From: Aldrovandia affinis
Lineage: Eukaryota > Chordata > Actinopteri > Notacanthiformes > Halosauridae
NCBI GenBank assembly: GCA_029706075.1
Contig: JAINUG010000199.1
Location: 1,302,001 to 1,366,000, forward strand
Length of the DNA stretch: 64,000 nt
Direction of reading: 5' to 3'
The notes under the pieces are model-generated. The model saw nothing but the letters and a program-made list of their open reading frames with translations. It was not told the origin of the DNA and did no database searches. Both the position numbers and the translations under genes were made by a program. Shown here in pieces: positions 1 through 10,794 of the stretch. Position 1 is the stretch's first letter; the number at the start of each line of letters is the position of its first letter.

Positions 1-350
1 CTCTGTGTAAAGAAAAACTTCCTAATATCTGTGCGGAATCTGCCTTTAAGTAATTTCCACCTGTGACCTCTTGTTCTGCTGACCCCACTTATCTTAAAAA
101 ATCTTTGGTATTTTACTTTGTTAATCCCTTTTAGGAAGTTAGAAACCTCAATCAAATCCCCCCTAAGTCTCCGTTTGCTAAGCTTAAATAGATTGAGTGC
201 CTTAAGTCTATCATCATAACCTTTACCTTTCATACCAGGTATCAGTTTAGTTGCCCTTCTTTGGACTTTTTCAAGAGCTTCTATATCTTTCTTGTAGTGC
301 GGTGCCCAGAACTGCACACATAATTCTAAGTGAGGTCTGACAAAGGCATT
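1..350 (-). pseudogene. LINE ORF2 C-terminal segment (3' end)
   Basis: The minus strand encodes the conserved post-RT tail of CR1-like ORF2, including an [13 protein letters not shown]-type block and the RVINAWNSLPG-type block. The same text reads cleanly on the plus strand at 39195-39632. The segment is cut at 350 by a solo LTR and by the window edge at 1. The reading frame contains stops. It has no catalytic residues of its own, since the RT active site lies upstream in ORF2. Confidence 0.75.
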
Positions 351-1162
351 TGTCACACGCCACGTGACAAACCCTAGACGGGAACAGAGCAGCCAGGAGA
401 CACGAGTGGAGTTTGTCGGTCTACGGATCGGATTTTATTATATTTTTTCTTGTCTCTCCCCCCAGACATGGGGAAGAGACAGTGGTTGTAGCAGGTTAAC
501 ATATAACAAAGACCAACACAAACACAGCACAAAATCTTCACCCTACTCACCGCGAAGCTTTCAGGTAAAAACAACGAACTAAAATAACAAGTTAAAATAA
601 TCATAACTTTCAGGACACCGCGCCTCTTCTTCCAGAATTCCCCTGAAACCTCCCCAGGCACACACATATCCAGTGACCTTTCAAGTGCTTCCCACCCATT
701 CATACTGAGACACTCAAACTTTGCAGTTCGAGTTCTCTTTCCCCATGCATACAGAGACACTCGAACTTTTCAGTTCGAGTTCTCTTACCCATTCATACAG
801 AGACACTCACCACTCCCCACAGTGAGAGTTTTCTGTCAACCAGCACCAAGACACTCCACTCTTCCAGTGAGTTCTTGGGCTGTTGCCCAGAAACACTCTC
901 CACTGCCGAGTGCGAGCTGTCTTTCACTAAAACCGAGGGCGAGAGGCGGACCCTCTTCCAGGGCACCCTCTTGCTCCTCCACAATCACACCGAGGGGAGA
1001 GGCGGACACTCTAGTGCACCCCTCTCCCTCTTCCCCACACACAAGAAGCACTCTACTCAGTCACTTTCGACAAACGCACACAAAACTCCACAAACATCCA
1101 ACATTCAACATCAAACATTCCACAACGCACGCGCACGCACGCACGCGCAGGCAGGCAGGCAG

Positions 1163-1248
<86 letters not shown>

Positions 1249-1628
1249 GACTGACTCTCATGACAAAACATCCATGACAAGACAAGACTGATCCCCACTT
1301 GCCTCACCTGCTCTTAAATAGGCTTAGTTTCTGCCTGGCTCAGGTGGGACTCATGAGGCAATCACCCAATCACAATCACTCAACTCACATTCTCACACAG
1401 ACACCCAATCAGCCAATTGACTTCCATATCAATTGACTGATTGACACCAATTAAATAGTAATTAAACCAATTATGGCCTTTGGAGCTCCCTTCCGGGCTA
1501 CAGTTCACTCTCACACCCTGTGAGAGTGCCAAACCTGCCCCCGGAAAGTCTCACTGCTCTACCACATGCAACAACACAGGCAACCATGCCACTCCCACGT
1601 GGCCGAGACCAACGTCCTCCACAGCATT
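346..1628 (-). mobile_element. Solo LTR, family A copy 1, with 5-bp target duplication
   Basis: The LTR proper is 351-1623, starting TGTCACACGCCACGTGACA and ending CTCCACA on the plus strand. It is flanked by GCATT at 346-350 and 1624-1628. The sibling LINE copy has this site once, near 39205, which confirms the insertion. Sense is minus: that strand shows a TATTTAAG box before a long leader and an AATAAAA signal near the other end. There are no internal retroviral genes, so this is a solo LTR left by LTR-LTR recombination. It is unusually long (1273 bp) and contains an (ACGC)n tract. Related copies lie at 30832, 51816, 58288 and 63869. Confidence 0.85.
1124..1249. repeat. (ACGC)n microsatellite inside solo LTR
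   Basis: About 30 near-perfect ACGC tetramers with a short (AGGC)n interruption near 1147-1163. Reading frames through it, such as poly-(THAR), are artefacts of the repeat. The other family A copies have only short traces here, so the expansion is private to this copy. Confidence 0.95.
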
Positions 1629-2030
1629 ATATAACATTAATATAACTTCCTTTGATTTATACTCAATACTTTTTGGTATGTATCCCAGCATCCTGTTGGC
1701 TTTTTTCACTGCTGTAGCACACTGCTTTGATGCAGATCAACTACAATTCCTAAGTCTTTTTCAAATTGAACACCTACTAACTTTTCTCTTCCCATAAAAT
1801 ACTCCTGTCTAATGTTTTTATTTCCCACATGCAATGCAACTTTACATTTAGCAATATTGAATGTCATCTGCCATGTATCTGCCCATTTTTGGACTTTGTT
1901 TAAATCATCTTGGATTACTTTAGTCGATTCCAAACTGTGTCCCAGCAGTCAGGACACCACTGCCCACAGCACGAGGTCAGATACGGCCCCACCTACTGTT
2001 ACTCTTTGTATTCACCGTGCACACAGTGTT
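1629..2030 (-). pseudogene. LINE ORF2 RT fragment
   Basis: The minus strand encodes the post-catalytic RT region, with a QDDLNKVQKWADTWQMTFN-type block (thumb side of the CR1 RT). It aligns with the plus-strand copy at about 33955-34440. About 110 bp present in that copy, covering the FADDTK motif, are missing near 1938, so the RT active site is deleted here. The segment ends where the Gypsy sequence begins at about 2030. Confidence 0.7.
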
Positions 2031-4141
2031 ATTTAGATTATATAATTGTGACTGGGGCCAATGATGACGAACACTTGGAGAACCTCCAGAAGGTCCTGAA
2101 AAGGCTGGAAGACTACAGGCTTCGGGTAAGACGGAACAAGTGTGAGTTCTTCAAGTCATGCATCGCATACTGTGGCCACACCATCGATGCACATGGGTTG
2201 CATAAATGTCAAGAGAAGATCCAAGCTGTCATGAAGGCTCCACAGCCACAGGATGTGCAGCAGCTGAGGTCATTTCTCGGATTCATCAATTATTACAATA
2301 GGATGCCTAACCTGTCCACAGTGCTCCACCCATTGAATCAGCTCCTTCAGGCAGGAAGAAAATGGCTGTGGACGAAGGAATATGAACATGGCTTTCAGGA
2401 AGTGAAGAAGCTAGTGACGTCTGACACAGTGCTCACACACTATGACCCATCCTTTCCGGTAAAGTTGGCATGTGATGCTTCGCCATACGGCATTGGAGCC
2501 GTCATGTCACAGGTGATGAGAGATGGCACGGAAAGGCCAGTAGCCTTCGCGTCGCGCTCACTGTCTCCTGCCGAGAAGAATTATGCGCAGATAGACAAGG
2601 AGGTGCTGGGTCTGGTCTGGGGCGTGAAGCGATTCAATCAATACCTCTACGGCAGAGAGTTCATCCTCATGACTGACCATCAGCCGCTGGTCTCAATATT
2701 CAATCAGAAGGCGATTCCAGCGACGGCGGCGGCGTGGATGCAACGTTGGATGTTGTTCCTTGGAGGACACAGGTACAAGATTGAATTCAAAAGAACATTG
2801 AGTCACACCAACGCCGATGGTTTGGCTCGGTTGCCATTGGAAATGGCAACAACGAAAAAGTGGGACAAAGAGCCATTGGAGATGTTCACACTCATGCAGA
2901 TTGAAAGTCTTCCTGTGACGGCGGAAATGATTCAGAGAGAAACCCGAAAAGTTTCTCACAAGTGCGCACTGCCACAGAAAATGGCTGGACAAACCAGCAA
3001 AAGTCTCCACTCGCTCCGTATTTCCAGCGTAGGGATGGACTTACCATTGACTCTGGATGCCTCATGTGGGGAATGAGGATCATCATACCTACCAAGCTGA
3101 GGTCCAGGGTGCTGGAAGAATTGCATTTTGGTCATCTAGGAGTGGTGAAGATGAAGGCGCTCACAAGAAGCTACGTCTGGTGGCCGGGGATCGATCAACA
3201 GATTGAGCAGCTTGCCATGCATTGCTCTGGTTGCCAGCGGGTACAGAACGAGCCAACGATCACACCCTTCCACTCATGGGAATGGCCTGCGTCGCCGTGG
3301 CAACGTATCCATATAGATTTCGCTGGTCCATTTATGGGAACAACATTCCTGGTGGTGGTCGATGCGTGTTCAAAGTGGCCTGAAGTGTTTACCATGAACT
3401 CAACAACAACAGCTCACACAATCGATGTGCTGAGAAGGCTCTTCGCAAGAACTGGTATTCCTGAACAGTTGGTGAGTGATAATGGTCCACAATTCACAGC
3501 TAATTAATTCCAGGTGTTCCTGAAGCGGAATGGGGTCCGGCACATAACATCAGCACCATACCATCCAGCTACCAACGGGCTCGCAGAGAGGTTTGTACAA
3601 ACCCTAAAGCAAGGTCTACGAGCCATGGCAGATGAGCACTTCCCTCTGAATCTGAAGCTGGCTAATTTCCTGTTCGCCTATCGTAACGCCACTCATGCTA
3701 CTACCAACCAGACACCTGCCATGTTGTTTCTGGGACGTGGGTTACGCTCAAGACTGGACCTGCTGAAGCCGAACCTTCGACGGACTGTACAAGATCGACA
3801 GCTGAAGCAAGGCCTCAGTGCGCACAATGGCGAAACACGTCAATTCGAAATTGGACAGACAGTGCTTGCCAGGGATTACCGTGGAGACCACAAGTGGGTT
3901 CCTGGCGAGATCAAGGAGAAAAAGGGGCCTTTGTCCTACTCCGTGGAAGTGGCTCCTGCCACCATCTGGCGACGCCACATTGACCAATTGCGGAGGTCCG
4001 AAGTCCGCATTGAAGAGGAGTTGTTGGATACTGTCGTACCACCAGCCACCGCTCAAGTGAACCTTCCGACCTTGGAAAATGAAATGGATGGCCAGCCTGC
4101 CTCTGGAACACCTTTAGGCGTCACAACTGCGGATTCGAGTC

Positions 4142-4880
4142 CAGGGCTGTGTTCGAAACCGCTCACTCGTTCACTATTCCCTATTCCCTATATAGTATAT
4201 ACTATATAGTGTACTATGTAGCGAACGAAAATAGTGTTTTCGGATACTACAACTGAACGTCATTTGCGTTAAAAAAAAGTGCCAGATATTCAGGTGACGC
4301 AAGCGGACGCGCCCAGTATCATAAACAAACCGAGCACTCATGGCAGCTGTTGAAATGTACTCAGGTGGTATTGGGTTTGCATGTTCAGTTTTGAATGTTA
4401 AATCCCAAATCAATTGTTGAAATTCTAATGATGTGCATGTGTGGTTTTGTCAACTGTGGTGCTGTCTGCTAGCCACTGCTTTAGCCACCAATAGCTACCA
4501 TTATAGAAGTCGGGAGCTAACTAGCTCGTGTGGAGAAAATAACGTTAGGATAACTCACGAGCTCATGACTAGCACAACTCCCATAGCGATAATAACGGTA
4601 GCTATCGGTGGCTAAAGCAGTTTGCTAATGTTACCACCACCATGATTCCTGAACTTTTGTTCTTGAGGCATAAACGGAGGTGTATGTATGACGGTACGAC
4701 ACGACCGCATTGCATTGTGGTACACGGGAGAAATTGTAGGGTACATTTGATGTACACTACAAATCACGGTGAATTGTGGGTATTTTCTCGTTCACTATAA
4801 CAGTTTAGAATTCGTCGCATACTACAAAATGGCGTACACACTATAGCTATATGTCATGTCATGTTTCGAACACGGCCCAG
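4142..4880. mobile_element. MITE with 15-bp TIRs and 3-bp CAG duplication
   Basis: The element is 4145-4877 (733 bp). Left terminus is GGCTGTGTTCGAAAC; the right terminus read inward is GGCCGTGTTCGAAAC (14 of 15 identical). CAG flanks both sides (4142-4144, 4878-4880). It interrupts Gypsy pol codons that rejoin when it is removed. I see no coding sequence. The superfamily is unclear; a 3-bp duplication suggests a PIF/Harbinger-like transposase, although that superfamily normally uses TWA. Confidence 0.75.
4470..4626. repeat. Internal imperfect hairpin of the MITE
   Basis: The left arm (about 4470-4505, core CTGCTTTAGCCACC then ATAGCTACC) is the reverse complement of the right arm (about 4590-4626, GGTAGCTATCGGTGGCTAAA). 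About 85 bp lie between the arms, so a transcript could fold into a long stem. Confidence 0.7.
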
Positions 4881-5028
4881 GAGTCACACCTCCTGAAGAG
4901 AGGCGTTACCCCACACGCCACCGTAACCCTCCAGACAGACTGACGCTGTGAATGAGACAAGTGGTTGTACATAGTTACCACTGAAGGATTTACTGAAAGC
5001 AGGGTATTTTGGTTAAATTAAATATATT

Positions 5029-5408
5029 ATGTTAATTATAGTGGGCGGCACGGTGGTGCAGTGGATAGCACTGTCGCCTCACAGCAAGAAGGTCTCGGGT
5101 TCGAATCCAGGCCGGGGGCCTTTCTGTGCGGAGTTTGCATGTTCTCCCGTGTCCGCGTGGGTTTCCTCCGGGTACTCGGTTTCCTCCCACAGTCCAAAGA
5201 CATGCACGTTAGGCTAATTGGAGAGTCTAAATTGCCCGTAGGTATGAGTGTGTGAGTGAATGGTGTGTGTGCCCTGCGATGGATTGGCGACCTGTCCAGG
5301 GTGTATTCCTGCCTCTCGCCCGGAACGCATGCTGGGATAGGCTCCAGCCCCCGCGACCCTGACCAGGAATAAGCGGCTTAGATAATGGATGGATGGATGT
5401 TAATTATA
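5029..5408 (+). mobile_element. tRNA-derived SINE (GGAT-tailed), copy 1
   Basis: The SINE body is 5041-5396. The head carries a pol III A-box-like TGGTGCAGTGG and a B box GGTTCGAATCC. A conserved body follows (CATGTTCTCCC, CCACAGTCCAAAGACATGCA) and the element ends in GGATGGATGG. A perfect 12-bp target duplication ATGTTAATTATA flanks it (5029-5040 and 5397-5408). It sits in the 3' non-coding region of the Gypsy element. A second copy lies at 16714-17085. Confidence 0.9.
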
Positions 5409-5434
5409 TTATTTGTTATCTAGAAGGGAGGAGT

Positions 5435-5620
5435 TGTAGTGTATTTGGCTCTGCATATCGATTACACAGGTATCTGCTATCTATGCATCAGAGATTGATT
5501 GCTCTTGTCTTACTCCCCTGTATAAAAAGGTAACCTGCAAAAAGGATTCAGTAAAGAACTTGAGTGATTGAACTCCGGTTTCTTGTGTTTCATTGTGGGA
5601 TATAATTTAAGAACACAACA
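5435..5620 (+). repeat. 3' LTR of the truncated Gypsy element
   Basis: Begins TGTAGTG and ends ACACAACA, directly after a polypurine tract. It contains a TATAAAAAGG box about two thirds along. It is short (186 bp). The matching 5' LTR is deleted, so no age can be estimated from LTR pairs. Confidence 0.7.
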
Positions 5621-6420
5621 ACCTCCCTTTGAGAAAACCATGTTTGCTCTCCCTTATAATATTATTATTTTTCAAGAATGATTCCAACTTATCCCTAATA
5701 ATACATTCCAGCATTTTACATGCGATGCAAGTTAAACTGACAGGCCTATAGTTCCCTGGGTCAGTACGGTCCCCCTTCTTATATATTGGAATTATACTAC
5801 CCTGCTTCCAGTCATCTGGTATTTCCCCAGTGATTATGGATTAAATGAAAATATCTGTCAATGGTTTATACATAATGGCATATTTTTAACCTCTTCTCTA
5901 GTAAAGCTCTCAACAAAGTAACTGTTTAGTGTGTTAGCAATATCCTTATTATTATAAACCAAAGTTCCTTCCTTATTCTTAATGCACTTAACCTCATCCT
6001 TATCTTTCCTTGTTCTACTACAATATTGAAAAAACTTCTTAGGATTACTTTTTGCATCTTGGGAAATTCAGCACAGGTCTCTCCTTCAGCACAGGTTTGT
6101 TTTATGTTAGCAAAGAGCGTACTATTTATGTTACTAATCTAATCCAGATGTCCTCACAATAAACTAATAAATGTATACCTGGAATTTCCTGCACATTGTC
6201 TTTCACATAAAGGGCCACCCCCCCTCTTCTTTTATTAGTTCCTAAACAATTTGTACCCTTCTACATTATATTCATCCCCAACCGCCATGTCTCAGTAATC
6301 CCAACAATGTCATAACCCCCATTCAACATGACAGCCTCCAGTTCCAAAAAATTATTTTTTATGCTTCTCGCATTTAAACGCATGAACTTCAGAGCTTTAC
6401 TCACACTTACGTTGTCCTTC
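5621..6420 (-). pseudogene. LINE ORF2: endonuclease start and first RT blocks
   Basis: Near 6420-6260 the minus strand encodes the N-terminus of an APE-type endonuclease (LNARSIKNNFLELEA, then DIVGITETW with the catalytic-type E). Further on, near 5870-5640, it encodes the first RT blocks, resembling NYRPVSLTC and KHGF motifs, with several stops. Conserved endonuclease motifs between these blocks are damaged. This is the ORF2 half that continues at 2030-1629 after the Gypsy insertion. Confidence 0.7.
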
Positions 6421-6589
6421 CCCTACACACATAACTGTGCCGAACCACCTCTATTCACATTATGATCCCAAAAATCTTTATTAATAATATCCTCAGATTT
6501 ATTATACTCTGCCCTGGTATCTTCCATCTGGGCAGTCTGTACCTCCCTATCCATAATACTACTAACTTCCCTCCCTGCCCCCCCAGTCC

Positions 6590-7066
6590 CTAGTTTAAAT
6601 ATTCCTCTGCTACCCTGAGCATACGCTGGCCCAATGCATCTGTACCCCTCCGGTTCAAGTGTAGCCCATCCCACTTGTACAGGTCACCCCTGTTCCAAAA
6701 GGAGTCCCAGTGCTCCATAAACCTGTACCCCTCTTTCCTGCACCAGGTTTGTAGCCACATGCTAAATCTCCATATAAAATTCTGCTTGCCTTTGCTAGCA
6801 CGTGGTACTGCCAGAATTCCAGAGAAAACCACCGTGGAGGTTCTGCGCCTTAACTTTGATCCTAATTCTATAAATTTGTCCTGCAGAACCTCAACCCTAC
6901 CCTTACCTATGTCATTGGTTCCAACATGGACCATGACCACCCCTGCTCTGGCAAGGAGCTTGTCCGCGTGTTCCAGGAGGTCTCCAACCTGAGCACCAGG
7001 CAGGCAACCTGCCATGCAAGATTCCTTTTCCTTTCCTTTTCCCAGACTATACTGTCTAGTTGTCAA
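6590..7066 (-). pseudogene. LINE ORF1 with SGNH/GDSL-type esterase domain
   Basis: The open frame of 158 codons contains the esterase signature VHVGTNDIGKG (block III Asn) and DGLHLNRRG (block V Asp and His). The block I Ser region would lie further 5' and is not clear. CR1/L2-clade LINEs are known to carry such an esterase in ORF1; its role in retrotransposition is unresolved, with lipid or membrane interaction proposed. The frame runs on towards ORF2 about 250 bp downstream. This is the best-preserved part of this LINE copy. It could be mistaken for a bacterial-type hydrolase gene, but its position next to the ORF2 endonuclease settles the identity. Confidence 0.8.
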
Positions 7067-7070
7067 ACCG

Positions 7071-8729
7071 CTGCATGACTAAGTGACTAGATATTTACTT
7101 GATAGTCATCTAATTTGGTGTTGCAGAAGCCTACACGGGGGTGTGGATTTATCTATTTATTATAATCGCATCATCCCCAAAACACACACACTTGTCAATT
7201 ACAATATCCACCAGCAACTAGCTAACGGTATAATTTGTTATCATCTTGGCGAAAGCTGTCGGTCATTCAACGTCAGCTTTAAGTGCCAGGGAAATAGTGA
7301 AATATCCACTTACCTGTGAAAAGTTATCCCATGAGCCTTGCTTCTATTGTTCCTCCTATTTGTACAGCCAAATGCTGCCCAACGTTGTGGCATTTTTGCA
7401 TAGGCTCCTCCTGTACCGTGTTCACAGCCAGGTTTTGGGGAAAATTGTTGAGGAAACTCAACAATTGTGAAACTTGGAAATCAAGTAACCTGAATGTTAT
7501 GCAGAAATAACAAGCATTTATAACAAGCCAAATTTCATTGGTTGAGCAAGTTACAGTAGATTTTATGAGGAGAAGTCTGCATCTCTCAACATACATGCGT
7601 TTGTTTAGACCCGGATCTTGCCCGTGCCAATATGGTGGCCGTGCTGACGCATTGCTGCAACATACAACAGCAGCCAATGCGGCATCTACGTATTTATATC
7701 TATGAACCTGCCACCCTTTGTAGCTTAAAGCCAATAGATTTAAGAAGTAATTAAACTGCCACATGTTACTGGAATTTTTTTTTAAATTAGTAGTTCCGCT
7801 ACTTGTAATTCCGCTAATCCCCAACACTGCTTATCTGTACAATTCATAAATTAGCTCTGCATACCAAATTATTGATATTGAAATGATTAACCTTAGGTAT
7901 TGTGTTTTATAGATGTATAGAGAGTATATGCTTTGTGAGTAGCGTGGCATTTTATGTACAATTTTTTTTTGTGTATACATCATAACATATGCTTCTGTTA
8001 CCATGCTGCTCACATTTGCAGTTTGAATTGTTTGTCTTCATGATTACTAAGGACCATGTTATCATGTAAGGACATTTTATAGTCATGATTTCATTGGATT
8101 ATAACATATGAATATTAAATGAATAGTTGCATACAAAAGAAATGTCTACTCCTCAGTGTGGGATCAATCAAATTCATGTTTTACAAATACTTACCTAAAA
8201 TATTTTGAAGGTGTCAAGTAGACCAAAACTTGGACCACATACTTTGATTTCTAAAGAGATTTTGCTGTCAATACCCATAGTCTAAAGGTTAAATTACTAT
8301 AAATTAAACTTAACAAAGGCTACTTACAGGACATTTAGCCATTATTTACAAAAAGTGACACATCACTTTTGCACCATTAACCTCAAATTACATTTTGTTC
8401 CCTAATTTCTTGTAATAACTATAGTAAATGTAATTGATTGTGATGTTAGCTTAGAATTGAGGATCAGAAGTGAGACTGCGATGGAGAAACAGCCTAAGTT
8501 GCATTACACAGCATGGGTTATTTTATTCTTATGAGAGTCCTAATAGAATAGTCATCAGCAATGCATGTAATCTTTTCCTTATCATAACTTCTCTCCCTGC
8601 TGCTGCTTCTGAAATTCAATTTAATTTGGGCCATTGTAAATGAGATAAACCCATCCCTGTCAGAGAGAGCTTTTTAATGCTCAATTCTTTATTTCAGACG
8701 CAACCTATTCCTCATCTTGTTTTAATTAA

Positions 8730-8731
<2 letters not shown>
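7071..8731. other. No gene seen
   Basis: AT-rich sequence with only short chance frames. The part at about 7590-7740 resembles a decayed dispersed repeat, but I could not define ends. Confidence 0.5.

Positions 8732-8796
<65 letters not shown>
8732..8796. repeat. (GT)n microsatellite
   Basis: About 32 uninterrupted GT units. The poly-(TH) frame on the minus strand is an artefact. Confidence 0.97.
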
Positions 8797-9072
8797 ATGC
8801 AAAGAGAAAGAGAACTATTGAGGAACAATGATCTCTTCGGTTAAAAATTTTGAAATTTATTAAAATGGAATTGTCTTGTCTGTTAAAGTCCACCAGGTGA
8901 GAGGCTATATAGGTTCTGTCTGCACACAGTAGTTTCAGGATATTGAACTTCATCAATTTTCTTGCCTTGTGTATTACATCCATGTATGTTTTCACATGCT
9001 CCAATAACTCATTTCATGTGTTTTACCTACCTTTCACAAAAAAGGACACAGCAAAGAAGATTCTCATCATTC

Positions 9073-9560
9073 TTAAGGCCTCTACATGCTTCTGCGTAAC
9101 TTGTGCGACTTTTTCGCGATTCGCTTAATGCAACAATGTCGCAAGCACTCTGCCATTTATACTTCTGCAAAGGCTATGCACAGCCTATGCAACATGGTGT
9201 CCTTACACTTCTGTGCACTAGTAGGCGTCAATGTATTGAACAAGGTCGGTAAAGTTTTCATGAAAACAGGGAAACTCCTGTACCTTCAAACTTCTTCAGC
9301 CAAACTTTCCTATAGCTGGTTCATTTTATACCGTGTTGAACAAATGATCCTAGCTCCACCTCCATTCGCTAACCAACCAATCAATGATGCACAACATCTA
9401 CGTGAACGGTTGTCCTGCGGTTGAGAGTTAGATTTTTGTGCTAGGTCCGCGACACCCTCTGTAACCCCCTCTGCGTAGGTAACAAAGGTTGCATTGATGT
9501 TGCAGAGCCCTGGTTGTGTTGCTGTCGTGTTGTTGTCGTTCAAGCATGTAGAGGCCTTTA
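9073..9560. mobile_element. Harbinger-like MITE with TTA duplication
   Basis: The element is 9076-9557 (482 bp). Left terminus is AGGCCTCTACATGCTTCTGC; the right terminus read inward is AGGCCTCTACATGCTTGAAC, so 16 bases match. TTA flanks both ends (9073-9075 and 9558-9560), matching the TWA target preference of PIF/Harbinger. There is no transposase coding. A HARBI1-type transposase fragment occurs at 48763-49420, but I cannot link the two. Confidence 0.8.
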
Positions 9561-10790
9561 CTTACGCTCTCACATAGAACCTTATAAAACCTAGGCTCTC
9601 AAAAGTGTCATGGAGGCCTAATGGTTCAGAGACCACATGTTCACCTAAGATCCAAAACGATTATTATAATTATCATTATTATAATCATTATTATCATCAT
9701 CATTAGTAGTAGTAGTGTTCATATTTTATACATAAATTGTAATATATAATATTATACAAATAAAAAAATACAATAACCCTATACGTATAATACAATCATT
9801 ACAATATTATATAGTATACAGTATATAATACAATATTTTGGCTTTTTATGGAAATACGATTTAATGCAGTGAGCACGGCTTGCAAGTGTATCAGAACCAG
9901 CTTAACTTCTTTCCAGTACAATTTCTCAGTTGATTCAGGGCAATGCTGGGACTTCAGACAGTTGTGTAAATTGTAGAAGTTCAAGCTATTTCACCCAGCA
10001 CGAGTTGCAGTTTCTGGAGGTACTGATTTGTCCTGAACTGCTATAGCAGAAGCCTAAACTCCAATAAGGTTTCTATCAGAGCAGCTTCACTCCAACTTCA
10101 CACTTGTGTATAAGAGGTGTTAACCCAGGGGTGTTAACCCAGAGCATCACAACAAAATTACAATCAAGCCAGCACAGATTGTTCCATCTCCAGCCATCTC
10201 ATCCCTTCCATTCCTTGCAGAGAGGTTAAGGCAAATTCTGTTTTTTGTTTGATTCCAAACAGTATACTGTAGTGTACAATACATGGAACTACTTCTACAA
10301 AAATATTATATCTTGGTGTTGTACCGTGACCAAAGTGGGATGTTGTGGAGCATGTGCAGTCTATTATTATCTTCATCATTATCATCATCATGTAAATAGT
10401 TTTTCATATTTGAATAGGTGATCAGACTATTTATTCAAACAAAATGGGAGAAAGTGTATTCATTGGCATTAATTGTTTAAAAATGTTGGCATTAATTATT
10501 ATAATGAATGATAAATCAGTAAAACATGATCAATGCTATGACATAAACATTCATTTTTTAAATCTTTTTGGAATCTGGTATCTTAAGGGGCAAAGGGAAC
10601 TAGAAAATATATTAATTCCTAATCCATCAAATTATAGTAATGATAATGTCAGCACGTTATTTTTCTGACGTGCTGGTGTAAAATCACAGGGTGCATGTGA
10701 TGCGCCTAGTGCAGTGTCTAGCACAGTAACTTTTTGCAAAAGCAAAACAACTGACGCAAAGAGAGTGGAAAACTTCCTCCGTGCCCTAGA
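9561..10790. other. No gene seen
   Basis: AT-rich spacer with a short (ATT/ATC)-rich stretch at 9660-9715 and a small direct repeat (GGTGTTAACCCAG) at about 10116-10142. No supported gene. Confidence 0.5.
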
Positions 10791-10794
10791 GGAA

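Larger units (their letters stand above)
2030..4951 (+). pseudogene. pol: Gypsy pol remnant: RT end, RNase H, integrase
   Basis: Reads from the RT active-site block (YLDY in place of YLDD) through the RT connection, then RNase H (CDASPYGIGAVMSQ, TDHQPL), then the integrase zinc region (HFGHLG, CSGCQRV). The integrase core follows, with the first Asp in HIDFAGPF, the second in SDNGPQF and the Glu in NGLAERFVQ. Breaks: the frame changes between about 2960 and 3076, an in-frame TAA lies at 3505-3507 just after the second catalytic Asp, and a MITE at 4145-4877 splits the C-terminal tail. The tail resumes after it with an RRYPTRHRNPPDRL-like end and a stop near 4949-4951. It is a dead copy. It differs from the chromovirus at 39666 in lacking a visible chromodomain. 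Confidence 0.85.
2030..5620 (+). mobile_element. 5'-truncated Ty3/Gypsy element
   Basis: Contains the 3' part of pol from the RT active site onward, a 3' non-coding region, a purine-rich tract (AGAAGGGAGGAG, about 5422-5433) and one 186-bp LTR (5435-5620). The 5' LTR, gag, protease and N-terminal RT are absent. About 180 bp of the host LINE present in the sibling copy are also missing at the left junction, so a single deletion probably removed both. A MITE (4145-4877) and a SINE (5041-5396) are nested inside. Confidence 0.8.
1..7070 (-). mobile_element. CR1-like LINE copy 1 (antisense, interrupted)
   Basis: One LINE on the minus strand, with its 5' side near 7070 and its 3' side running off the left edge. 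Read on the minus strand, the order is ORF1 esterase (about 7066-6590), ORF2 endonuclease start (about 6420-6150), first RT blocks (about 6000-5621), later RT blocks (about 2030-1629) and RT C-terminus (350-1). A solo LTR (351-1623) and a deleted Gypsy element (about 2030-5620) interrupt it. A sibling copy at 33496-45955 carries the same sequence without these two insertions. Many in-frame stops make it a dead copy. The CR1 assignment rests on the ORF1 esterase and the ORF2 motifs; the exact family is unknown. Confidence 0.8.

Noticed and set aside
1053-1307. Open frames encoding Arg/Ala/Cys/Val or Thr/His repeats
   Set aside because: They are translations of the (ACGC)n microsatellite, open because the repeat lacks stops.
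6590-7066. Cellular GDSL hydrolase gene
   Set aside because: Immediately followed by LINE endonuclease and RT blocks on the same strand; the domain belongs to CR1-type ORF1.
8726-9004. 92-codon minus-strand frame ending in poly Thr-His
   Set aside because: The tail is the (GT)n repeat and the rest has no recognisable domain.
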